Assembly: GCF_002252705.1 (NCBI RefSeq)
Contig: NZ_NQLA01000007.1
Coordinates: 1 to 64,000 of the forward strand
DNA: 64,000 bases
Source: Vulcanococcus limneticus LL
GTDB taxonomy: Bacteria; Cyanobacteriota; Cyanobacteriia; PCC-6307; Cyanobiaceae
Direction: 5' to 3'
Shown piece after piece: positions 17,161-27,000 of the stretch. Position 1 is the stretch's first letter, and each line of letters begins with the position of its first letter. A program made the translations under genes and the position numbers. A model generated the notes under the pieces. The model searched no databases and had not been told where the DNA came from. It saw only the letters and a program-made list of their open reading frames with translations.

Positions 17161-19289
17161 CCAGCCGCAACTCGCTGCTCCGCGACCTCACCCTCAGCCC
17201 CGAGGCGCCCCTGGCCTTCTGCCTGCGGCTGTTGCTGCAGCAGCTGATGTGGACAGGTCAGCCTGAGGAGCTGTTCGAGCTGATCGGTGACGATCCGCGC
17301 ACGATGGATCTGGTGGACGTGCGCAACGTGCTCTTGCGCCTCGGCTACGGCAGCCGCAGTGAGACGTTGCAGAGCTGGAGCCAGCTCAACCCCAACCTGC
17401 TGCCCTCCCTTTACCTGGCGCCGGACAACATTCCCTATGTGCTGTCCCGCGACAGCAAAGGGGAAATCATGGCCGGCCATGTTGGCGGCCGCGTGGATCC
17501 CACCGACCTGCCCAGCGGGGGCCAGCTTGTGGTGCTGCAGGAGCACTATGCGATTGAACGGGTTGGCCTGCTGCAACAGATTGCCTACCGCTTCACCAAC
17601 CGCATCAGCCTGCTCTACGCCATCAGCTTCGCTCTGGCGCTGCTAGCCCTTACGCTGCCCTTATACATCCGGGCGATCTACAACATCTCGATCCCGAGCA
17701 ACAGCGTCGCCTCCACCATCTGGATCTTCATCGGGGTGATGGTGCTGTTCGGGCTGGACTGGGTGCTGCGCCAGTGGCGTGCCAGCCAACTGGCGCTGCT
17801 GTCGGGCCGCATCGAGAGCCTGATGGGGGTGAGCATCGTTGAGAAGCTGTTCTCCCTTGACTACCGCCAGATCGAGTCGGTGGGCCGCAACGGCCTCTAC
17901 TTCCGACTGCGCAACTTAGAGAGCCTGCTGGGCTATCTACAGGGACCCCTGGCTCTGGCCTGTCTGGACTTCCCCTTCATCGTGATCTATCTGGCCGCCG
18001 TTTTCATGATCGCAGGCGGGCTGGTGATCATACCGATCGTACTAATGGTAATCACGGCCGTGGTGGTGCTGTTCCTCACCAGCTACTACGCCGGCGCCGC
18101 CAACCTCACCCAGACCACCGGGACGGGCATCAGCCTGGCCCAGCAGGAGCTGGTATCGCGGTTCCTGGAGGTGAAGACCGCCAACATCGAGTGGGTGTGG
18201 CTGCAGCGGCTGCGGGGGCTTTCGGCCCAGAGCAGCATGAGCAGCCTGGCACTGAACAGGCAAGCCAACCGGCTGCAGGCCCTGCTGAGCACGATGTCCC
18301 AGCTGGCGGGGGTGCTGACCCTCTCGCTTGGAGCCTGGATGGTCATCGGCAACAGCCGCCCGGATCCAACGGCGATGGGCTCCCTGATCGCAGCGATGTT
18401 CTTCGTGTGGCGCATCTTCACGCCGTTCCAGCAGATGATGAATGCGCTGCTGCGCTATGCAGACATGACCAGACAGTACAGGCAGCTGGAGCAGTTCCTC
18501 AGGCTGCGCAGCAGCGGCAACGCCAATGCCGGCTCGTCCTCCAGCATCCTTCGCCTGCGGGGCAACGTGATCCTGGATTCGGCCGCCTGCCGGCTTAGCA
18601 ACGATAGCGGCCTAGCCCTTAGCCGGGTCTCTCTGTCGGTATCGCCGGGCCAGATCCTTGCGGTGACGGGTACAGCCGGCTCCGGCAAGAGCGTGACCCT
18701 GAAGTTGATCGATCAGCTCTACGCCCTCACCGCTGGCACCCTGCTGTTCGATGGCAACGACTACCGCCAGTTCAGCACCGAGGCCCTGCAGCGCAACATC
18801 GCCTACCTGATGCCCAGCCTGGAGCTGCTGCCCGGCACGATCTGGTCGAACCTCACGGCGATGAACCCAGACGCCACGGTGGAGGGGGTGCGGTGCCTGT
18901 GTGAGGATCTTGGTATCCTGGAGCTGCTGGAAGCCCTGCCGGATGGGCTCAACACCCCCCTCAGCAAAGAGATCTCGCACCACATCCCCTTTGGCGTGCG
19001 CAAGCTGATTGCGCTGGCCCAAGCCGTGATCAAGGACACGCCAATCCTGCTGCTCGACGACATCAGTCAGGGCCTGGCCCCAGACCAGTTCCAGTGCGTC
19101 CTGGAGGTGCTGCCCAGCCTGAGGTACTGCCTGTTCAGCGGCCAGGAGCGCAGCGTGGTCCTCTCCACCGACAACAAAGCCCTACTGGAGCTGGCCGACC
19201 GACTCTGCATCCTCGACAAGGGCGTGACTGCCTTCCAGGGCACAGCCGCAGAACTGCGGGCCCAGATGCAGCAGCGCAGCGTCGCCTAA
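17157..19289 (+). CDS. Type I secretion ABC subunit B with N-terminal C39-like domain and partly degenerate NBD
   Basis: The product is 710 residues. Residues 1-150 resemble the peptidase-like (inactive C39) domain of RTX exporters, with no catalytic Cys/His pair apparent. Membrane helices follow (about 165-470), with SLLYAISFALALLALTLPLY, the usual start of this exporter class. The NBD has a perfect Walker A, GTAGSGKS, at about 505-512. However, the Q-loop reads YLMPSLELLPGT without Gln, the signature is IPFGVRK instead of LSGGQ, Walker B is ILLLDDIS with Asp for Glu, and the H-loop is VLSTDNKALL without His. It probably binds ATP, but hydrolysis is doubtful. It is coupled to subunit A upstream and to the HlyD gene 33 bases downstream. 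Confidence 0.85.
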   Translation: MTSRNSLLRDLTLSPEAPLAFCLRLLLQQLMWTGQPEELFELIGDDPRTMDLVDVRNVLLRLGYGSRSETLQSWSQLNPNLLPSLYLAPDNIPYVLSRDSKGEIMAGHVGGRVDPTDLPSGGQLVVLQEHYAIERVGLLQQIAYRFTNRISLLYAISFALALLALTLPLYIRAIYNISIPSNSVASTIWIFIGVMVLFGLDWVLRQWRASQLALLSGRIESLMGVSIVEKLFSLDYRQIESVGRNGLYFRLRNLESLLGYLQGPLALACLDFPFIVIYLAAVFMIAGGLVIIPIVLMVITAVVVLFLTSYYAGAANLTQTTGTGISLAQQELVSRFLEVKTANIEWVWLQRLRGLSAQSSMSSLALNRQANRLQALLSTMSQLAGVLTLSLGAWMVIGNSRPDPTAMGSLIAAMFFVWRIFTPFQQMMNALLRYADMTRQYRQLEQFLRLRSSGNANAGSSSSILRLRGNVILDSAACRLSNDSGLALSRVSLSVSPGQILAVTGTAGSGKSVTLKLIDQLYALTAGTLLFDGNDYRQFSTEALQRNIAYLMPSLELLPGTIWSNLTAMNPDATVEGVRCLCEDLGILELLEALPDGLNTPLSKEISHHIPFGVRKLIALAQAVIKDTPILLLDDISQGLAPDQFQCVLEVLPSLRYCLFSGQERSVVLSTDNKALLELADRLCILDKGVTAFQGTAAELRAQMQQRSVA

Positions 19290-19322
19290 GACCCGTCCAG
19301 ACTGTCTCCCTACCCCCCGGCC

Positions 19323-20792
19323 ATGAGCAACACTCCCTCCGACTCCGCGGCCAGCTCCGAGTCAACCTCAATCCCCCAGCCCAGCGGCGGGCGCGGCGGG
19401 GACCTGGTCCTGCCGCCCGGCAGTGCCCTGCTGCGCCAGCTACCGGGCCTCGACAACCCGGATGCGACGGGACTGGTGGGCCGCAGCAGACTGAGCCAGG
19501 CCCTGGAACTGGAGGAAAAGCCCGATGGCCGCTACCTGCGCATGGTGCTTTACGGACTGGGCGCCGCCTTCCTGATCTTCATCCCGTGGGCGGCGCTGAC
19601 ACCGATCAACGAAGTGGTGGTGGCCTCCGGAGAAGTGGTGCCCGAGGGCAATGTAAATACGATCCAGCACTTGGAGGGCGGCATCGTTGAGCGGATTGCC
19701 GTACAGGAGGGCGATCAGGTGAAGAAGGGGGATCTGATCATGCAGCTGCGCCCCAACCTGGTAGACAGCGAATACAAGGCGGCCCGCCAGAAACTGCAGG
19801 CGCTCACCCTACAGCAGGCCCAGCTGCAGGCCGCCATCCGAGGGGACAACGTCTTGCCGCCATCGATCAAGGAGCTTGGTGCCTTGGGCAACAAGGTACA
19901 TACGGCCCAGCTCAACCTGCTCAACAGCCGGCTCGACAACACCCAGGATCAGATCGCCACAGTTCAAGCCCAGATTGACCAGAAGCGGGCCGAGATCGCC
20001 CGCTTCAACGACCAGGAAGTCAAGTTTCTGCGCGAACAGGACCTACTGCGCCAAGGCGTGAGCATGTACGAGAAGCTCGACAACCAGGGAGCTGTGTCGC
20101 GGCTGCAGGTGGTGAATGCCCAGCGGGAACTGGCGGCCTCCAACACGCGCCTGGCCGAGCTGCGAGGCAACCGGTCCGTGTCGTACAAGCTGCTGAGCGA
20201 GGCCCAGGCCAAGCTGCGCAGCCTGCGCTCCGGCCTGCGCCTGGAGGACAACTCCAAGATCGCCTCCCTTACCAATGAGGAGGCCGTGGTGGCGGAGGAC
20301 ATCCGCAAGGTACGCAACAGGCTGGAGCGCACAAGCATCCTGGCTCCGGTGAGCGGCCTGGTGCAGGACGTGCGCTACAAGAACGAATCGGCGGTGGTAG
20401 GCCCCGGCGCGGTGATCGCCTCGGTGGTGCCGGATGGCACGCCGCGGCTAGTAGAAGCGCGGGTGCGGCCTGCAGACATCGGCTTCGTGAAACTGGGCCA
20501 GAAGGCCGAGATCAAGCTCCAGCCCTACGACTACTCGATCTACGGCGCGGTTTCCGGCCAGGTGATTGCCATATCGCCCACCACCTTCCAGAACCCGGAC
20601 GATCGTCAGTACTACTATCGAGTCAAGATTGCCCTGGAGGATCAGTTTGTGGATGCCAAGAACCGGCGCTACCCCATCCTGCCAGGCATGACCCTCACGG
20701 CCGACATCCAGGGCCCAAAGCGCAGTGTGCTTCGCTATCTGTTCCAGCCGCTGACCCGCACGATGAATTCAGCTTTCCGCGAGTCGCGCTGA
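19323..20792 (+). CDS. HlyD-family type I secretion adaptor
   Basis: This 489-residue membrane fusion protein has a Ser/Pro-rich cytoplasmic start of about 75 residues and one helix (LYGLGAAFLIFIPWAAL). The HlyD signature follows: VVASGEVVPEGNVNTIQHLE then GGIVERIAVQEGDQVKKGD. A long coiled-coil hairpin (about 150-340), the second lipoyl half (TSILAPVSGLVQDV) and a C-terminal barrel with VEARVRPADIGFVKLGQKAE come next. Unlike the EmrA-like adaptor at 3832 it has the full HlyD length, and its coiled coil looks normal. It should form the periplasmic part of the exporter encoded just upstream. The outer-membrane TolC partner is not in this window. Confidence 0.92.
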   Translation: MSNTPSDSAASSESTSIPQPSGGRGGDLVLPPGSALLRQLPGLDNPDATGLVGRSRLSQALELEEKPDGRYLRMVLYGLGAAFLIFIPWAALTPINEVVVASGEVVPEGNVNTIQHLEGGIVERIAVQEGDQVKKGDLIMQLRPNLVDSEYKAARQKLQALTLQQAQLQAAIRGDNVLPPSIKELGALGNKVHTAQLNLLNSRLDNTQDQIATVQAQIDQKRAEIARFNDQEVKFLREQDLLRQGVSMYEKLDNQGAVSRLQVVNAQRELAASNTRLAELRGNRSVSYKLLSEAQAKLRSLRSGLRLEDNSKIASLTNEEAVVAEDIRKVRNRLERTSILAPVSGLVQDVRYKNESAVVGPGAVIASVVPDGTPRLVEARVRPADIGFVKLGQKAEIKLQPYDYSIYGAVSGQVIAISPTTFQNPDDRQYYYRVKIALEDQFVDAKNRRYPILPGMTLTADIQGPKRSVLRYLFQPLTRTMNSAFRESR

Positions 20793-21072
20793 GCGGCGCC
20801 ACCGCAAGCCACTCCACCCAGATGGCGCCCTGTAGGCGCCAATCGTTGTGACATGAGCAGGGGGTTCTCATCATATCTTCAGGTCATGGCAGAACGCTGA
20901 TGAGGAATTGATTTTGGGACAATTCGAATTAACCATGCAGGGTTGCAGAGGATCTCTCAGCAATTTCTAGTGGAGTTGTGGGCACACAACCCTTATCTTG
21001 ATCATAGATAGGGATTGTGTCCGCTAACGGCGCGGCCACCCTGCGTTCCTCAGCCGTCTTTGCACTCCCGCC
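20793..21072 (+). promoter_or_regulatory. AT-rich gap before the giant RTX gene, probable separate promoter
   Basis: These 280 bases separate the adaptor gene from the surface protein gene. A 7-bp stem at 20823-20841 (TGGCGCC / GGCGCCA, loop CTGTA) lacks a T-run, so terminator function is weak. A second dyad, GTTGTG-GGCA-CACAAC at 20975-20990, lies about 85 bases before the ATG and could be a protein-binding site. The length and composition suggest that the big gene is transcribed on its own, but I cannot fix a promoter. Confidence 0.35.
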
Positions 21073-24000
21073 ATGACCTCGACCCCCTACACCCCCGGGC
21101 CCACCCCCGAGGAGACCGCCGCCGCGACGGATGACGCGGGGGCGGCAGCGGCAGAAGAAGAGCGCAAGCTGTCCCAACAGGCCGGCACGCCTGATCCCTA
21201 CACCCAGACGACCGGTCCGGAATCACCCGGTGGCAACACGGGCCTGGGAGACTCCGCCATCAGGTCCGCCACAGACGGATTCTCGCTAGAGGCGGTAGGG
21301 GCTAGGGCCTACACACCTTCCACAAACCTCGACGTGCCCGTCAGTGAAGGGGGCCTCGGAGGCGGTGGAGCACTGGGCGGCCTCGCCTTCGTGGCTCCAA
21401 CGGGAGCACCCGTGGCCCCATTGTCGACAGCACCTTCTGTCTTTGCCCAGGAGTATGTGGCTCCCGTTTCCGAAGCTGCAGCAGCAGTTGAAGTAGCCCC
21501 GGAACCCGCACCGACTCCGACTCCGGAAGCGAGTCCCGCTCCAACGCCAGAACCGGCACCGGTGCCAGGGCCGGAACCCACGCCACTCCCCACACCTGAG
21601 CCAGCTCCAGCTCCGACACCCATTCCCACTGCACCGGAGCCCGCTCCTGTTCCTACTCCAGGTCCAGCACCTGGACCCACTCCTGAACCAACAAACGAAC
21701 CCCCAACGGTCAGCGTTACACCGGGCCCGGATGGTCCCAGCGATCCGCCACCGCCCGGTGGCGATGGTGGTGTGGAAGCGCTACCTCCCGATGTCGTTCT
21801 GAATCCCGGCATCGTGGCGGAGCGGGGCTTGGTGGATGCCGGTGCTGAAGGGCTGGCCTCCACCACTGGCACCATCACGATTTTCGATCCAGACGGAATC
21901 AATAACATCGCGACTGTCACTATTGCCGGCACTGTACTCACGATTCCACAGCTGAGTGCTCTCTCGCCGACAAGCCCTGTCACGATTTCCCTTGGCGATG
22001 AAAGCCTAAATGATGGGGATGATCAACCTGAAGGTCAGCTGATCCTCACTGCCTTTGATGGCACCACGGGCGTTATCAGCTTCACCTACCAGCTACTGAA
22101 TCCACCCGACAATTCCTTTAGCAATCAAAACATCAACGGAGACAATGCCCTTGCAACCCTAAGCGTGGTGGTAACGGACCTCTCTGGATTATCCAGTCAG
22201 GCCAATGGAAGTATTCTAATTATAGATGACCTGCCTAGCGTTGCCATCTCAGATTCTTCGCCATCAACTGCAGATGAGGGCTCCACAATTTCTGGTACTT
22301 GGAGTGGCTCGCTTGGCGCCGATCGCATCAATGGACGCTACGAGGTTGTTGTAGGTGATACCGTTGCAGCTCTCGATGAAGCCATTCAGACTCCCAGTGG
22401 AACGCTCACCGTCAGCATTGTCGACTCCGCGAGTGGCCCTGAGTATATCTGGACCTTTGAGGCAAGGCCCGATTCTCCATTTATAGAGCCAGAACAAAGC
22501 ATCAGCTTTACCATTAGAGCACTGGATGGCGATGATGACATTGCCGAAGATTCCTATACCGTCTCGGTCAATGACACCATCAACACCTCCACGGTGACCC
22601 TGGCGCCGGTGACGGTGCAGGAAGGCAATACCGCCACCATCACGGCCACCGTCGACAACGCGCCGCAAACCGATCTCACCATCCAGCTCGATAACGGCGC
22701 CACCGTCACGATCCTTGCCGGTCAGACCAGCGGCGTCTCCACGGCATTTACGATCAACAACGTCGAGGACGTCTACAAAGATCCCTCCTCCTTCTCCGTT
22801 GCCATTGCAGAAACCAGCGGCGGTAACTACGAGAATCTGAATACCAGCTCCACCGCCACTGTCAGCGTCAATGACACCATCAACACCTCCACGGTGACCC
22901 TGGCGCCGGTGACGGTGCAGGAAGGCAATACCGCCACCATCACGGCCACCGTCGACAACGCGCCGCAAACCGATCTCACCATCCAGCTCGATAACGGCGC
23001 CACCGTCACGATCCTTGCCGGTCAGACCAGCGGCGTCTCCACGGCATTTACGATCAACAACGTCGAGGACGTCTACAAAGATCCCTCCTCCTTCTCCGTT
23101 GCCATTGCAGAAACCAGCGGCGGTAACTACGAGAATCTGAATACCAGCTCCACCGCCACTGTCAGCGTCAATGACACCATCAACACTACGCTGGCCACTC
23201 TCACGGCCAACACCTCGCAGATCGGCGTGATGGGAGGAATGGTTGAATACACAATCACGCTATCGAGTGCTCTACCGGATTACAGTCCAAAGGGTGACCT
23301 TACATTTACGCTTACAAACGGCAGCACGGTTGTCATTCCAGCCGGATCCAATTCAGCCACTATTGCGACGCATTACGAACTCTCAGACTTAGAAGGCCTA
23401 GGGCTCGACAACGGTGGGACTCTCAATGTAGGTATTACCAACATTGTCGAGAGCCAGACAGGGCAAGTTTATGAGGACCTGCAACCTCAGGGCCCCATAC
23501 AGATTTCGGTTATTGATGGAACCCCAACTGGTGGAATTACTTTAAAAGCTTTCACCCTAGTGACTGACGAAAGTGCCGGAGCCAACAACCCCTTACAGAA
23601 TGGAGGCACTGAAACTGCTCCAGCCGGAACTCTCGGCAAGACTACTGTTTCCTATGCCAATCTTGTCAACGATACATTCTCGTTCGGTCCCGATGGTGCG
23701 GCATCATCGAATAGTAAGACTTTCTCACTTGCGACTCAGAATGGTATATCATCAGGCCTTAAGACGTCAGACGGTCAGACAGACATTCTCCTCTATCAAG
23801 TTTCACCAGATCTAGTTGAAGCACGCGCTGGCAGCCAAAGCGGAGCGCTAGTTTTTACTGGTCAAGTGAATAACAGTGGCGACCTAACCCTAACGCAGTA
23901 TAGTGCGGTTCAGCATTTTAACGCCCAGAACAACGACGACATATCTTCAGCACTTGCAACGAATGCTCTCAAGCTCACGGTTGCGGTGACTGATGCAAGC

Positions 24001-27000
24001 GGGGATAGCCACTCGAGTTCAGTTGATCTCGGTTCTGTTATTCGGTTTGAAGACGATGGGCCAACGGCAGCCAACATAACGCAGGATGGCCTAGCCACTC
24101 TTGGAGCCAAGACCAACATCATGCTGGTTATTGACGTTTCAGGCAGTATGGATGATGCATCCGGCGTCGGCAGCATGACTCGCTTGGATTTGCAGAAGTC
24201 TGCTGCTATTGAGCTGCTCGATCAGTACGAAGCGCTTGGAAGCACCTCTGTTCGAATCGTAACCTTCAGTAGTTCCGCCCAAGAGGTAGGCTCCACTTGG
24301 ACAACAGTAGATAATGCAAAGGCAAGCATTCTTGGGCTAACCGCAGATGGGTATACGAACTATGACGCCGCTCTAAACCAAGCATGGAATTCATTCGGTG
24401 ATAATGGCAAAATTGCTGATGGCCAGAATATTCTGTATTTCTTCTCAGATGGGCAGCCAAATGTGAATTCAATTTCTGGCACTGGCACTGCTAATACCCC
24501 CCTGGGCGGAGGTGATGGAATTGACAACGCCGAAGCCACCGCTTGGGAGGGCTTCCTTGACACCAATAACATTAATGCTTTTGCCATTGGGTTAGGCTCT
24601 GGCGTTAATGCTACAGCATTGAATCCCATCGCCTTCAATGGCTCTGCGGGAACACAATCTAATGCGATCGTTGTCACTGACCTAAGCCAGCTAAATGCCA
24701 CGATTCTCAGTACGATTAGTTCGCTGCCCATTAGTGGCTTGCTCCTCAATCCACCTAGCCCTTCTGCTGCATCATTTGGCGCTGATGGTGGCTGGATTCA
24801 ATCGATCACGGTCGACAATACAGTCTATTCCTACAATCAACCAACTGATACCGCGTCTAGCAATACAGCAAACGGCACTTTTAACTCAAGCCCGAATGAA
24901 TGGACCGTCAGCACTTCGGCTGGCGGCTCAATCAAGGTTGACATGGATAATGGAACTTATACGTACACTCCTCCAGTAAATCCAACTAGCAGCATAAGTG
25001 AATCCATTGGCTTTACCCTAGTTGATCAAGATGGTGATACATCAAGTGCATCCTTGGGTATTAACATAAATCTAGCTGGCACATCTGCCCTTGTTGTCCG
25101 CGATGACCGCATCCTAACTAATCAAACTGGCAGTGCCATTAGCATTCCTAAGTGGACCCTATTGGCTAACGACACAGGTGGAGTTGGCGTCACGGACCTG
25201 TCAGCCGTATCAGATGCGCTGAGTGGATCTGTGGCAATCAGTGGCACTAATGTTAACTTTACAGATAATGCAGGAGCCGATGGCGGGACATTTGCCTATA
25301 CAAATACTACAGGCACCCAGTCTGCAAGCGGCAATGTCGAGCTTATCAGAAGCACATCGGGCACTATTAATGGAACCTATCGCGATGAAGTTCTTATTGG
25401 CAGAGATGCGAATGCTGATACACTTAACGGTGGTGATGGCAACGATGTGTTGCTTAGCCTAGGTGGCAACGATCGCCTTGATGGTGGGTTTGGTGCAGAC
25501 ATCTTAGACGGCGGAGCGGGGAATGACACCATCATCGGTGGATTGGGTTCAGACACAATAACTAGTGGATTGGGCAATGATCAGTTTGTCTACATTAAAG
25601 GGGAAGGAAACTCCGCAGCCAGAGACATAATAACTGATTTCGCCAATGGGGCCGATACAATTGTGATTCAAGGCAATAACATCAATCGGGTGGTGGTGTC
25701 CCCAGCGGTTGTGACCGGCTCAACCAATACCTACACTATCACTGTCGACTACTCAACTAGTGGTGGCTTTCAGACCATTTCTGGGGGCTCTCGGGACATC
25801 TTTACAATCGCCTTGCAGAATAACGGAGTTTTGAATGACGCCAACAAGACTGGAACGCCATCCAGCCTCAATGGCATTGCCATCACATCTTCGTCTGCCA
25901 CCATTGATGGAACTATCGTAGGCGCCACACTCTATCTTGACCTCAATCGCGATGGGATCATACAAGACAACGAATTCCTAGGTACATCAAACCTTTTTGG
26001 TCATGTTGAGTTTGTTGTTGATCTTGCCAAGTTAGATGTCAATGGTGATGGGCAATTTACCCTCGGAGAAGCGAGGGCAGTCATGGCTGGCGGCATTGAT
26101 GTAGATACCCAATTAACCTATGAGATCAATCTCTATGGCCCTGTGACTGCAGGTATGATCACGCCACTCACTTCCCTGCTTCAACCAATGCTGGAGGCTG
26201 GCATCTCGCTCGATGATGCCCAAGCCCAAATTGTCGCGAAGCTTGGTCTGCCAGACGGCTCTGATATTCTCGACCTGAATCCGATTACAGGCAACAGTAA
26301 TGTACTTGGTCAGAACGCCGCAGTGATGACACTCGCCGTCCAGTTCAGCGAACTGGTCGCTCAGCAGCTCGGAACAGATGAGGCCCATGCATCTTTCTCC
26401 GTCTTTGAAGCCATTAGCACTGTCATCACCGGCCTTCCAGATGGAGGTGTTGCTGACTTCAGTGATCCAAGCATCTTGGCTTCGATTGCAGCTGAACTCA
26501 ATCTGGAGACCTATTCCGGCAGCTCGGTTAGCTCCTTGATGGAGGCAAGCCAGCAGGCGCTTCAGTACAGCCTCAGCAGCATCGGATCAGAAGACAAGGC
26601 TCTTGCCAGTATCAGTGCCGTTCAAAATCTCACCCAAGGCACCTACGCACAGGCAATCGAATCAGTCCAGACTGGTGACCTGAATGAACAAGCTCTTCTG
26701 GATCTTGCCAATACGCTCCACTCTTATACAAGTGGCGTGATCACCATCGAGCAGCTTGGATCGTTTAACCAGATTCTCGGCGCAGCCCTTGGCGATGGAG
26801 TGATCACATCCACCGAGTTCCAGATTGCTTTGCAATCCCTGCCAGACGTGGGTGGTGCCGCCGCTGTTACCAATGGCTTCGAATCTGAGAACATCAGCAA
26901 CCTAGCGGCTCAATTCCTCAGTAACCTAGAAGCCAACAACACCGATGGCACCGCTCTTACCTCCGGTGAGATCGCCTACGAGCTGGATGCAGCGGTCAGT

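Noticed and set aside
20823-20841. Terminator after the HlyD adaptor gene
   Set aside because: The stem is only 7 bp and no T-run follows, so termination here is not supported.
21309-21983. Minus-strand Gly/Val-rich frame opposite the Pro-rich linker of the giant gene
   Set aside because: It only mirrors the proline/glutamate repeat of the real gene. No start or neighbouring gene supports it.
22567-23186. CRISPR-like array
   Set aside because: The units are 300 bp, directly adjacent, without spacers, and code for a beta domain. No cas gene is in the window.
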